DNA of 51,528 bases from NCBI GenBank assembly GCA_937944245.1, contig CALDYY010000083.1, positions 1-51,528 of the forward strand. Reading direction: 5' to 3'. The notes below the pieces were generated by a model. It ran no database searches. It saw only the letters and a program-made list of their open reading frames with translations, and had not been told where the DNA came from. The DNA is from an uncultured Saprospiraceae bacterium. GTDB lineage: Bacteria; Bacteroidota; Bacteroidia; Chitinophagales; Saprospiraceae. Made by a program: the position numbers and the translations under genes. Of the stretch, positions 23,501 to 32,312 are shown piece after piece. The first letter of the stretch is position 1. Every line of letters begins with the position of its first letter.

Positions 23501-25959
23501 CAAGCTGCATTTGTAACCGTAACGGTGTAATTGCCCGCTCTTAAATTTCTTGGATTTGCCCCCGAAATACCTGTTTGAGACCAGACATAAGTATAATTGC
23601 CATCGCCACCTTGAACAGCAACCGAAATTTGACCATTATTGCCACCTTGACAAGATATGTTTGTTACATTACCGTTAACAGTGAGCGGTGCGCAAGCCTC
23701 TCGAACGGTAACAGAACCTTCTCCCCCTCTGAAATTAAGTTCATTAAGGCTAGAATTAATGACTTCAATAGGACTAGTTGGAGATAGGTCTTGGTAACCA
23801 ATTAATGATGTACCTATTGCTCTTGCAGTATAACAAATGCGAAACAACTCTGTATCATTGGCTATAGTTACACCTGCTGAAGTAACATCTTCAAAATTAA
23901 AGTTAACCTGTCCATCATTGGTAAATAATCCAAAATTACCTTCTAAGTTAAGGTTTAATGGGTTATTACCTAACCTAATTTCTTTATACGTCAGAATATC
24001 TGCATCAAATTTTATCGCAAACTGCGCACTAATAATTCTGTTGAAATTTTGAGCCGTTATGCGTGTACAAACCTCTTCACCAACACTCGCTGTTTCTTTG
24101 GAAGCACAAACAGGTAAAGCATTTTGATCGCAAGCAGCGGGTAGTGGCGTTCCAAAAATATTGACTCGCCCTATTGTTTGTTTAAAAGGAAGAAATTGTT
24201 GAGACGCAGTAATAATTTCTATGGCACGCGGTTGATTTGTGAACTCGACGACACTATTTTGACCCGATGTGCCAATTGCATCGAAGCAAATTTGGTAAAT
24301 AACCGTACCATCATTTAAGCTGACGCCCCTTGAATCGTCCCAAGACATTAGTAAACGCCCCATATTAGCTTCAGCAGTACCAAAATTTGTTACTGCCAAA
24401 CCAGTTAAACTTGGATTAAACTCTTCTAAACCCGCAAATCGAAGTACAGCAGGATTCCACCTCATGCTATATTGAAGCCCTGCAATATTCCTGAATCCAG
24501 TTACACTTACATTTAAACAAATTCTACTATTGGGCGGGGTAGTTAATGTAGGCATATTTAAACTAAACTCATTAGAAATGCCACCACCTTGCACCGTAAC
24601 ACTACTCGGTGTGGTAGTGATTTGTGTGGGAGCGTTATTCCTAGTGGCTTCTGTGTTTGTACCGCCACCAAATCCAATAGTGGCTGTACCAGTTCCTACA
24701 ACATTAAAGCAAACTTCAAAAATAGTTGTATTATTGGGGACACTGGTGGAACTACCTGTCGGATCTGTCCACGCTAGAATAATTCTACCTTCTGCTATAC
24801 TTGGTGGTGTGCCAAAATTAGTAGCAGATAAGCCTGCCAAGTTAAAACCTCTAATGTTGTTAAACCTTAAAATAGTAGTGTTATAAGTAATGCCAAATTG
24901 AACCCCCTCAATTTGTGAGAAATTCTGGACAGTAAAAGGTACACATACCTGCTGACCTATCTGCCCATTTGCACTGCCCGCTACAATAGTAACTGGTCCA
25001 GTTGGTGTAGGGTCGTCAGGTTGAATGGTTACGTTGCCATTCACTGCATTAATCTGCACTACCCCAACGTTGGCTCGGCGTGCCTCTAATGAAATCCTAT
25101 CGCCAGCAACGGATACAATAGTGCTAGGCTGGTTACTAGATATAATCGTAAAAACAAGTTCAAATATTTTTGTTCCATCAGGGACAGTAGTAGAAGAAGA
25201 TGCCATATTTGACCACGCCATCGTAATTTCTCCTGCGTCAATATTAGGGTTAGCTGGTGTACCAAAGTTACCTATGGTAAGGTCTTGCAAGTTCAAGGCA
25301 TCAATGCGCACAAATTGTAACAAAGCAGGATTATATCGAAAGCCAAATTGAATAGCTTCCATATTTACAAAGTTGGATACGGTAACAGGTACTCTAATCT
25401 CCTGCCCTACACGCCCAGTTGTATTGCCAATTGTAATGCTTACAGGAGTATTATTTACAGGTGTTCCACTACCTACTGTTACGTCTTTGCTATCGGGTTG
25501 CATACGGAACTCTGTATTGCTATCTGGAATACCATATACGCCAGCAACTACTTCTATTTTAGAACTACCATTCGCCTTAGCTCTTAAAGTTACCGTTAAT
25601 AACCTTGTTTGGTTTGGTAAATTATTCGCAGCAAGATTATTATCCAACCAAGAAACAGCTATGATTCCTCTGTTAGTATTTGGCGGTGTATTACCGATAC
25701 TACTTGCAGGTGTAAAGCTAGGCAACATTGCTGTGGAGATAATATTATCAGTAGAAACATACTCAAAAATATTAGGGTTCCACTTGATTTCAAATCCAAT
25801 AGCAATTAGATTAGTAAAGTTAGTCGTCAATACATCTACTGTAATTGTTTCGCCAACTTGAGGATTAGTGTTGGAGATGTTAGTACTGATGAAAGGTGCT
25901 TGAGCCATCATCATAAAATGGCTCAAGGCAATACAAATAAATAATAAGATTTTTTTCAT
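20554..25959 (-). CDS. Scaffoldin-like T9SS protein: five cohesin-like domains, SprB repeats, type B sorting domain
   Basis: Secreted protein of about 1801 aa from MKK at 25959, with a signal peptide ending MMAQ. Five cohesin-like domains lie at about 25-165, 170-315, 320-460, 462-605 and 612-755. Each has the pattern VGQ..VPVTV.NF..(I/M)EA.QF...YNP..L.F and later G.I...W...S..V.(D/N)(G/N)T.IF.(L/I/V)CF. About twelve SprB/PKD-like repeats follow (757-1690), with C.G...G.I...V.GG...YTY.W and G.Y.VT(V/I)TD motifs. Residues 1711-1801 are a type B (gliding motility-associated) sorting domain with ITPNGDERNE and YTRWGNMVF. An earlier TTG at 26031 would overlap the next gene and precede the signal, so it is rejected. 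Expected role: a large cell-surface scaffold. Confidence 0.9.
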   Translation of the reverse strand: MKKILLFICIALSHFMMMAQAPFISTNISNTNPQVGETITVDVLTTNFTNLIAIGFEIKWNPNIFEYVSTDNIISTAMLPSFTPASSIGNTPPNTNRGIIAVSWLDNNLAANNLPNQTRLLTVTLRAKANGSSKIEVVAGVYGIPDSNTEFRMQPDSKDVTVGSGTPVNNTPVSITIGNTTGRVGQEIRVPVTVSNFVNMEAIQFGFRYNPALLQFVRIDALNLQDLTIGNFGTPANPNIDAGEITMAWSNMASSSTTVPDGTKIFELVFTIISSNQPSTIVSVAGDRISLEARRANVGVVQINAVNGNVTIQPDDPTPTGPVTIVAGSANGQIGQQVCVPFTVQNFSQIEGVQFGITYNTTILRFNNIRGFNLAGLSATNFGTPPSIAEGRIILAWTDPTGSSTSVPNNTTIFEVCFNVVGTGTATIGFGGGTNTEATRNNAPTQITTTPSSVTVQGGGISNEFSLNMPTLTTPPNSRICLNVSVTGFRNIAGLQYSMRWNPAVLRFAGLEEFNPSLTGLAVTNFGTAEANMGRLLMSWDDSRGVSLNDGTVIYQICFDAIGTSGQNSVVEFTNQPRAIEIITASQQFLPFKQTIGRVNIFGTPLPAACDQNALPVCASKETASVGEEVCTRITAQNFNRIISAQFAIKFDADILTYKEIRLGNNPLNLNLEGNFGLFTNDGQVNFNFEDVTSAGVTIANDTELFRICYTARAIGTSLIGYQDLSPTSPIEVINSSLNELNFRGGEGSVTVREACAPLTVNGNVTNISCQGGNNGQISVAVQGGDGNYTYVWSQTGISGANPRNLRAGNYTVTVTNAACQFNQTRSFTITEPAGITLSANVVGRVACFGDGGASINVNAGGGTGTLTYRWDNPALTGANPTRVPAGMYAVTVTDANNCSIELDSITVQGPRQALEITTNKTDINCAGEATGAIDLTVRGGTPDYTVRWMDNDTLRMFRRSQLAAGTYAVTITDGNNCTTSASIVITSTGDPLRITQSTVKKIETGNPGSVVITVAGGQAAYTYNWTGPQGFEGANTKDLNNLTLPGEYAVTITDQKGCTTNQKFRVPLPLALAQPTIKFACGTGQDGGIQLDVIGGFTPFTYIWSNGQTSPELSNLRPGDISVTITDAEGESTSATYTIPNAPAIIATKNITNETCNAITNNGAINLQISGGFGGLTLAWANDTLPAGVSNLTNLSSGRYPFVVRDSVGCEIRDTAVVQFEPNLPQPANYQIIPVTCSGFTDGTISFNIPCGDPGFQVMLMSVTDTVMLTAETHNPRFEFNNLAPGTYRLMIRDGNGNTFPDEITIAAPQIFNVVPTRFSSTEILAPCNGRINLAVSGGGGNYTYRWSNNQTTKDIGSICPGNYTVTITDAVGCTQIDTFRVEHLNASGVITNAKCPEDDFTGSITLTVESGQPNYTYEWRNQAGDLISTTKDLINAKAGKFTVKITESSGVSITRSFEIGSSSLLEVVPSFGANYNGFGVSCNGAKDAMLRAMGRNGENFSYRWFNIANEELGMGNSLSGVGVGTYRVVVTDDQQCRASSTIIVTEPPALELTLDVVDIPCAGAGNGEVLAAPSGGAGRNYRFRWSFDSTLNISAVSNLRPGMYQVSVRDDNSCVTTKSFEISEPQPLSISLEVIPFTEQQGGGVEALVKGGTPNYTYQWIDLTTVTNPIQTTRAISGVTIETNYQLIVTDIQGCKDTVLTQVFSRNLCLSSRAIITPNGDERNETLEIKCLNIFEQKRLEVYTRWGNMVFTSEDYDGSWSGTDMSGNRLPDGAYFFVLHYLDGNVMKQEKGSVTILTE

Positions 25960-25993
25960 AATAATCGGAATTTGGATAACAGTTCGATGGTTG

Positions 25994-26758
25994 CTATTCT
26001 CGCAAGACTGCCAGTTTCTTTGTTGTTGCATAGTTCTTAGTCAATAATTGGTAGTAGTACACTCCAGATACTGGAAAAATACTACTATCTATTTCAAGAT
26101 AATTTTCGCCACTCAAAAGCGGCAATATGGATGTTTTAATTTGTTTACCTTCTTTTGTCCATAGTTTCAACTCGGCATATTGTGCTTCTGCTGCTACTAT
26201 GACTATTCTTGTGCTTTCTTTAAATGGGTTAGGATAGTTGTCCGATACCTCAATGCTAATGCTATTGAACCACTCTTTAGTGGAAGTGCTAGTATCAGCC
26301 CCAACAAAAATGGTACCATCAGATGTATTTACATTTACTATTTTCTCATTTTTATCCAGCACTTCTATTTTTGCAGGCAAATCCGTAAACCTCAATTGAG
26401 TGCTTGCATCTTTAAAGGCTGCTCGAAACTTTATAGAGAAAATGGTGGTGCTGTCGTTTACAGTTATTCCACTGAGTCCATCATCAATCCAAGCAAAACG
26501 CACTATTCCATTAAAAAGGCCGAACCTATCGTTTCTTACGCCTTGCAATCCAAAGTTTTCTACGCCAATCAACTGCAACAAGGTGGAATCCCAAACAATA
26601 GAAAACTGTGTACCGATAATGTCTTTAAACCCAATAACTTTTACGTTTGCAGTAAAGACTTCCCCTTGTTTTACTTGATGGCTAGTAGTTAGTAGTGTTA
26701 CTTGTGCATTTGCTTGAGCCAAGTAACCAATCAAAAGCATGGCTATTATTATTCTCAT
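25994..26758 (-). CDS. Single-cohesin T9SS protein (type A sorting domain)
   Basis: Secreted protein of about 254 aa. The signal peptide ends QANAQ. A cohesin-like domain spans about 20-155, with GEVFTANVKVIGFKDIIGTQFS and DSTTIFSIKFRA. Residues 170-254 are a type A C-terminal sorting domain with SDNYPNPFKESTRI, GVYYYQLLT and the basic end segment. The ATG at 26758 is preferred over the adjacent GTG at 26761. It lies 34 bases before the multi-cohesin gene and downstream of the dockerin gene. Type A cargo is usually released or attached to A-LPS, so this could be a small cohesin unit on the surface. Confidence 0.88.
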   Translation of the reverse strand: MRIIIAMLLIGYLAQANAQVTLLTTSHQVKQGEVFTANVKVIGFKDIIGTQFSIVWDSTLLQLIGVENFGLQGVRNDRFGLFNGIVRFAWIDDGLSGITVNDSTTIFSIKFRAAFKDASTQLRFTDLPAKIEVLDKNEKIVNVNTSDGTIFVGADTSTSTKEWFNSISIEVSDNYPNPFKESTRIVIVAAEAQYAELKLWTKEGKQIKTSILPLLSGENYLEIDSSIFPVSGVYYYQLLTKNYATTKKLAVLRE

Positions 26759-26923
26759 CACGTTAATTTTTACTAAGAGTAGCTGTTTTTGTTTCAGAAA
26801 TTAAGGGCGAAATTCTAACTTTTTCAGGTTAAATTCTAATAACCTTTCCCAAGTAAATGATTTTTGCCCTTTAACTTCTTTCGTGATGAATTTAATCCAA
26901 ATTTGGTTATCCTTAAAAAGCAG

Positions 26924-26946
26924 GAAACTTTCTATAAAAAAGTTTC
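26924..26946 (-). terminator. Weak terminator after the dockerin-protein gene
   Basis: On the minus strand GAAACTTT (26946-26939) pairs with AAAGTTTC (26931-26924) over a seven-base loop, followed by CTGCTTTTT. It lies 21 bases past the stop of the 1781-aa gene and could reduce readthrough into the cohesin genes. The rest of 26759-26966 holds no gene, and I found no clear promoter there. Confidence 0.4.
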
Positions 26947-26966
26947 TACTCAAAGCACATATTATC

Positions 26967-29900
26967 TTATTCCTCTATCAAAATCATTTTTTTTGTTTCG
27001 CTGTATGTTCCTATGGAAATTGTGTAGAAATAAATGCCAGCAGAAGGCAATTCTTTTCGCCCCACATTTATTTGATGTGTCCCAGCAGGATATGTAGCTG
27101 AAGTATGCCATATCATTTTTCCTGTAATGTTGCGTATGCTTATCTGCACCAAACCTTCTTCTGGCATCCAAATAGGAATTTGTGTTTGTACCGTAAAAGG
27201 ATTTGGCGTATTTTGACCTATTATCGGCTGTTGTTGTGCTAGCAATAACTTTGGCTTTAGTTGTAACAACCGCATTTCATCCTGCAAATAGACCTCGGCT
27301 GGAAGTGAAGCAGCTAATGTTAATTCGCTTTGCAAGTTAATATTCTCATTATTGAGTTCAAAGTAAGCGTAAGCTATTGGCACACTTTCCTCAAAGTATT
27401 GCGCTGTTGTATTCCACCAAATTATACGTAGCGTGCCGTCTTCAGCCTTCCAATCTTCTGATGTCAACCAATCAGATTCCAAATGGATTAAACGCATCTT
27501 TGCTGAAGGATAAGCCAACGCCATTTGAAATCCAGCGATAGCTCGGTCTTGCTCGAAATAGAGCGGCACTCGGATTTTATTTTTTGCTAGCGATTGTACC
27601 TCAAAAGTTATACCAAGTGTGGAAAGTGCATTCCTACCTTCCACATCTATTGTATTGGCGATGGCAGTGTAATTCACGTCCCCAATCTTAATAGCAATGA
27701 AATTAGCCTCTTGCGCATCTGCCGATAAATCATTGATATTAATAGCTTCTGGAAATTCCTCTGCCCAAGGATTTTGAGGATTAGGAAATTGATAATCCGC
27801 TGGCACAAATCGCCATGAAGTATTATTTGTGAACTCTCGGTCGTAGTCGAGTAATAATCGTCTCAATAAAATAATATCTAATGTAGTGATTGTCTTAGAG
27901 TTATTCACATCTGCAGCAATCATTTTGTATGGACTATCCAGTGGTGCTGTCCCTAAAATATGTTTACTTATTAAAATTATATCAAAAGTAGAAATACCGT
28001 TGAGCGGATCGTTATTTTTTTCGGGTTGCAAGGTGTAATCGTAGCCTAGTTCAATATTTGGAAAAGCAAATTCACCATTGGTATTGGTCATGCGCATATC
28101 GTTGTTGATGCCACCTAAGTTGACTTCTACATCTTGTACTCGTTTATCCATTTCCGTAAAAATCATGCCTGCAATTGTGCTACCTTGCGCTGCACAGGCA
28201 TCTTGCCGAAATGGCGTAATGTTAATGACCGTTTCACAGAAGCTTACATTTTTAGCAGCATCCATTGCCCAAATGGTAACGGGGACAATGCCAATTTCTT
28301 CTTGCACACATCGGAAAGTTCTTTTAGTAGAGTCAGGAAACTGCAACGGATTTGCAAAAGTGAATACTAAATCACTCCTTGATGTGCAAAAATCCAGTGT
28401 ACCAGCATCAAAATGACTAGCAGAAAATGTCAACTCACCCTGTGCAGACATAGCTGAACTTAATCCTGATTTGCAAACTATTAAAGGCGCTTTACAATCC
28501 TTTACTTCAAATGAAATTTCTATGGATTTTCGATTGCCACAGCCATCTTCAGCTTCCACCACAAAAACATGTTTTGCGGATAATCCATTGTTGTTCAAAG
28601 GATAATTGCCTGCTATGCGAAATTTACCATTTCCTAGCGAAGTCAAATTACCAAACAAATCTGCAGTAGCTGCACCTTCAAACGGTTTCAATTTGTAAGA
28701 GATATTAATATTTTCCCAAGCAGTACAGCCATCTGCCACAGTAAATGTGATATTGACAGGAGCGGTACACGCGCCAGCATTAGCGGGTTGCTCCTCCCCT
28801 CCACAGAAGGCGTTGTAAGCATCCACTGTTATTTCAGGGGCAGTATTGTCTTTCACTTTAATAATTTGACGGTATAAAATATTGCCATAGGCTTGGGCAC
28901 TTACATACGTTTCGGTTTGCTTTGAAAATTGAGAAATAGCTTGATAAGTCGTCACTCCAGAAGGGCGATTATTATTATCAATCACTACAAAATCAGCGTC
29001 AAAAGTCAAAGAAGTTACATCATAAATGTCAAACTCAACTGCCTCTGCTACGTCTTTTATTTTGAAAGGTCCCTCGCGGTCGTAAATGTAAATACCGTTT
29101 GCGTTTTCGTCGCCGTCATCAATATCGTTGATACCATCGTTATTGGCGTCTAAGTAGCGAAGGCTTACTTTAAAGTTGCGAGAAATTAAAGAATCGGGGC
29201 GTTCCACTACTGCAATTTCTGTATTGCTTGGATTCCAAGTACACCAGTTGATGAAGTTGTAAGTATTCACAATTTTGAAGCAAGCATCTGCTTCTTGGTT
29301 AAAAATATCTTGTTTTACATTCAATCCCCAATTATCGCAACCGTTGTTAGTCAAAATATCGCTGATGTTGGCAGGTGCAGTGGCTAAGGCTTCTGCTGAT
29401 GTGCAAAATAATTCTTTATCTGTTGGGAAGGTCATTGTCCAATCACTAGCACTTTTTACTTCGATTGCACCAGCATAAATGAGCGAACTATTGCCGCAAA
29501 GGTCAATCAAGCGGTAGCGGTAGCTTACTTCTCCGCCGCCGCAACCTTCGCGTAGGCGATTAAAGTCGGCATCTGTAATTCTAATAATTAGCGAATTAGC
29601 ATTAGCACAGTTATCCACAGCATTAATCTTGCCGATGTTGTTGCTGCGCATGAGTAATTGCCCTAGTTTTTCTATTCTTTCAACAATATTCAAATTCTTT
29701 TTTAAAGCAACTAATTCTGCGAATATAGGGTCAGCGCAAGTAATGGTTTCTGCTAGGTTATTTGCTGTCGGCGACAATTTATCTTGCAATTCTACCCTTG
29801 TCATACAATAATTGACGTTACCCTTGCCATCCGTAGCTCTAAGTACAACTTGAACAATTTGATTGCAAGATTCACCTAAATCTGCTCTTACGAATTGGAT

Positions 29901-32312
29901 GGTTGGCTTAAACTTTTCACTTGCTGGAATAGTGCTTCCTACTTCCATGCGAGCAACAGCAAAAGTAATTTGACCACAATTATCAAAACTACCATCATTA
30001 AAAGATTCTGCTTGTACTATTGCCTCGCAAGTCAGCCCTACCGCCACTACTCTTTTAGCCTCACAAATAACAGTTGGCGGCACACTATCCTCAAAAGTTT
30101 CTTTTTTAGTTTGTCGAGCAATATTACCACAGGCATCTCTTGCTATTAATTCAATCGTAACTTCCTCATCCACAGGAATATCTGGCATGACAAGTGTACT
30201 ACTTTGAAACTCGCGTTCAAGCGTACCAATCTTGATGCGTAAGGTAACAACTCCCTTGCAATCGTCCTCCACTTCGGGGCGATTAAAAGTAACGTTGACT
30301 TTACATCCTTGACTGGCACCGCCTGAAACTTGATAACTCAAAGGTGTCAATATAGTGGGTGCTTGGGTATCTCCAACTTGAATCACTTGTGGCAAAATAC
30401 CAATTAAAACAAGTTGACCATCACACCAGTCGTAAACTGTCCATGTTCTGAAAATCTTAAAACTCTCTCCACAAACAGGAATTTTATTGGAATCCTGCCA
30501 ATCCACAGCGTAGCCACAATCAATATTGCTTACATCCATAGGCACTTCATCACCAGAGCCGTTAGTGATATAATACTGTGGAAAATCAATCGGTGTAGGG
30601 TCAAAATTAGGGAGAAAGGCAGCGTATTCTCTTCTTGGGTCATTGGCTGGGCGACCTGCACGCACCCAATCTATCCAAGATTTTCGCAAATCTTTTGGGT
30701 CGGCACTCACATTGCAAGCCACTTTGAACTCGGGTAGTGGTGCAGAGATAGCAGGCTGATAAACATAAACCCTTTGTTCTTGAATGGCTTTATTGTTGCA
30801 TTTGTCACTAACAGTGAACGTTCGTTTGTAATAGCCAAAAGTGGCTGCTTGAAAAGAAACGCCATTCCAATCTGTTAACGTTCTTTCTTGTCCACAAGGT
30901 TCTTCCACAAATTCCCACTTAGAAGCAGCTACTCCCCATGAACAATTTTCCAGTACCTCCAACTGCTCTGCACCTTGCAAGAACAAATTAGCATTCGCTA
31001 AAGGCAAATATATCGTGCCGCCATTGCCACGCAAATTAGGGTCAAGAATATTTAATTTAGCTAAAGTGCCTGTTGGGTCATATGATTTCTCAAAGCAAGG
31101 AATGGCTAAATCTTTAGGTGCTTTAACAATAATTGGCGGTGTTTTATCTTCAATCATGATGCGTCCCCAGCAGAGATTGACAATTGGTACATCATCTATG
31201 GCTGTGCCATTAAATAATTTTCCGTTGCAATTAGAATCGTTTAAAACTGTTTTAATGATTCTCACATCAAATTTTGCGCCACAAGGTGCTTTACTAAAAT
31301 CTACAATAGGATAGTTTTCAACGGTGTAGCCCAATATTTCATATTGTGCTGAGTTAATCAATTCAACGGTATAGCTAACTACTGGAATTTGTGCGCCATC
31401 TACTGGTCGAGTTACAAACGCAGTAGAGCATTCATTTTTGAGAATAATATTTGGAGTGATAATGACAATACAATCATTAGAGAGCGAAACATTTACTTCA
31501 TCGTTGCAACTGGTCGTAGGTGCAAGAACTTGAATAACAGCTTCGCATTTTAAATCGGGATATTTAGAGGAAGCAAAAGTAACGGTGTGCGTACCAATTG
31601 GAAATGTACCTTCAATAAAACCTACTCCTGTACCGTCCACTGTGCTAGGCAAAGAGACGCTACAACTACTGCTGACACTGAGTTTACCTGTTGTACCACA
31701 ATCAGTAAAGCGAGGAATTGGAATTTGTACTTTTTGCTTGTTATCGCTACAAGGCGCAACAGCAAAATATTTGCCTGTACTACCATTGAAAGCATCAATA
31801 CGGCTGCAATCCAAAGCAGTGCCTACTCTTGGCGAGCAGCTTACCCGTCCACGAAAGCCAGCACCTCTTATGCGGTCGCCATTCACCGTCAATGCTAAGG
31901 TGATACAACCACTTTGATTAAAACAAGAGGCTTGGAGGATACCTCCACCAGGCGCATCCGAAACAGACGCACCTATTCCCGTACCCGCAGGAGCAGTAGT
32001 GGAAAAGAGCGGAGCACTGGTATTTGTACCATCGTAAGCTAAAAGTTGATCGCCTGGAGCCACATCAAATTGAGTAAATTCAATTCTGATGACGCTACTG
32101 CTAGCAGTGGTAGGGCAAATGGTGGCTATATCGGTTCTTGCGCCAATGTCATCGTTGTAGGAAGCGATTTCTCCACCATCATCGAATACGAATCCATCGC
32201 ATTGTTTTACTTGTTTTGCCTGCCCATTGGTGGGTAATAATGTAATAGTTTGTCCGTAAATACCGCCTAAATATAAAATAAAAATAAGTATAATTGTAAA
32301 ACTCTTTTTCAT
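26967..32312 (-). CDS. Large T9SS protein with dockerin-like module, HYR/Ig-like domains and type A sorting domain
   Basis: Secreted protein of 1781 aa; the signal peptide ends GIYGQ. Residues 30-155 are CUB-like (FDDGGEIASYNDD, GDQLLAYDGT). Residues 160-1370 are HYR/Ig-like beta domains, many with paired Cys and segments such as DSVPPTVICEAK. Residues 1370-1430 are carboxypeptidase-regulatory-like (TNTNGEFAFPNIELGYDY). Residues 1433-1490 form a dockerin type I-like pair (27843-28016): NNDPLNGISTFDIILISK and AADVNNSKTITTLDIILL, each with an Asp/Asn calcium loop and following helix, plus KIGDVN at about 1543. Residues 1555-1685 look like another, diverged cohesin. Residues 1695-1781 are a type A sorting domain (GQNTPNPF). 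It heads the cohesin cluster. Confidence 0.88.
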   Translation of the reverse strand: MKKSFTIILIFILYLGGIYGQTITLLPTNGQAKQVKQCDGFVFDDGGEIASYNDDIGARTDIATICPTTASSSVIRIEFTQFDVAPGDQLLAYDGTNTSAPLFSTTAPAGTGIGASVSDAPGGGILQASCFNQSGCITLALTVNGDRIRGAGFRGRVSCSPRVGTALDCSRIDAFNGSTGKYFAVAPCSDNKQKVQIPIPRFTDCGTTGKLSVSSSCSVSLPSTVDGTGVGFIEGTFPIGTHTVTFASSKYPDLKCEAVIQVLAPTTSCNDEVNVSLSNDCIVIITPNIILKNECSTAFVTRPVDGAQIPVVSYTVELINSAQYEILGYTVENYPIVDFSKAPCGAKFDVRIIKTVLNDSNCNGKLFNGTAIDDVPIVNLCWGRIMIEDKTPPIIVKAPKDLAIPCFEKSYDPTGTLAKLNILDPNLRGNGGTIYLPLANANLFLQGAEQLEVLENCSWGVAASKWEFVEEPCGQERTLTDWNGVSFQAATFGYYKRTFTVSDKCNNKAIQEQRVYVYQPAISAPLPEFKVACNVSADPKDLRKSWIDWVRAGRPANDPRREYAAFLPNFDPTPIDFPQYYITNGSGDEVPMDVSNIDCGYAVDWQDSNKIPVCGESFKIFRTWTVYDWCDGQLVLIGILPQVIQVGDTQAPTILTPLSYQVSGGASQGCKVNVTFNRPEVEDDCKGVVTLRIKIGTLEREFQSSTLVMPDIPVDEEVTIELIARDACGNIARQTKKETFEDSVPPTVICEAKRVVAVGLTCEAIVQAESFNDGSFDNCGQITFAVARMEVGSTIPASEKFKPTIQFVRADLGESCNQIVQVVLRATDGKGNVNYCMTRVELQDKLSPTANNLAETITCADPIFAELVALKKNLNIVERIEKLGQLLMRSNNIGKINAVDNCANANSLIIRITDADFNRLREGCGGGEVSYRYRLIDLCGNSSLIYAGAIEVKSASDWTMTFPTDKELFCTSAEALATAPANISDILTNNGCDNWGLNVKQDIFNQEADACFKIVNTYNFINWCTWNPSNTEIAVVERPDSLISRNFKVSLRYLDANNDGINDIDDGDENANGIYIYDREGPFKIKDVAEAVEFDIYDVTSLTFDADFVVIDNNNRPSGVTTYQAISQFSKQTETYVSAQAYGNILYRQIIKVKDNTAPEITVDAYNAFCGGEEQPANAGACTAPVNITFTVADGCTAWENINISYKLKPFEGAATADLFGNLTSLGNGKFRIAGNYPLNNNGLSAKHVFVVEAEDGCGNRKSIEISFEVKDCKAPLIVCKSGLSSAMSAQGELTFSASHFDAGTLDFCTSRSDLVFTFANPLQFPDSTKRTFRCVQEEIGIVPVTIWAMDAAKNVSFCETVINITPFRQDACAAQGSTIAGMIFTEMDKRVQDVEVNLGGINNDMRMTNTNGEFAFPNIELGYDYTLQPEKNNDPLNGISTFDIILISKHILGTAPLDSPYKMIAADVNNSKTITTLDIILLRRLLLDYDREFTNNTSWRFVPADYQFPNPQNPWAEEFPEAININDLSADAQEANFIAIKIGDVNYTAIANTIDVEGRNALSTLGITFEVQSLAKNKIRVPLYFEQDRAIAGFQMALAYPSAKMRLIHLESDWLTSEDWKAEDGTLRIIWWNTTAQYFEESVPIAYAYFELNNENINLQSELTLAASLPAEVYLQDEMRLLQLKPKLLLAQQQPIIGQNTPNPFTVQTQIPIWMPEEGLVQISIRNITGKMIWHTSATYPAGTHQINVGRKELPSAGIYFYTISIGTYSETKKMILIEE
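27843..28016 (-). other. Dockerin-like module within the 1781-aa protein
   Basis: Two F-hand-type units of about 22 residues separated by ~12 residues. Unit 1 has NDPLNG-S-D followed by IILISKHIL; unit 2 has DVNNSKTITTLD followed by IILLRRLLL. The paired calcium-loop-plus-helix layout is the signature of type I dockerins. This is a reading of motifs, not a profile search. Confidence 0.75.

Noticed and set aside
21090-25890. Periodic repeats as a CRISPR array
   Set aside because: The periodicity is in the protein (cohesin and SprB domains); there are no short identical DNA repeats with unique spacers.
22027-26692. Several plus-strand frames of 60-170 codons opposite the cohesin genes
   Set aside because: They are antisense shadows of the long repeat-bearing minus-strand genes, with low-complexity, inconsistent translations.
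27843-32237. Plus-strand frames opposite the 1781-aa gene
   Set aside because: Antisense shadows; the minus strand has continuous domains, a signal peptide and a sorting tail.
20554-32312. A cellulosome for polysaccharide degradation
   Set aside because: No glycoside hydrolase, esterase or carbohydrate-binding module was seen in the cluster, so only the scaffold logic is supported, not the degradative role.
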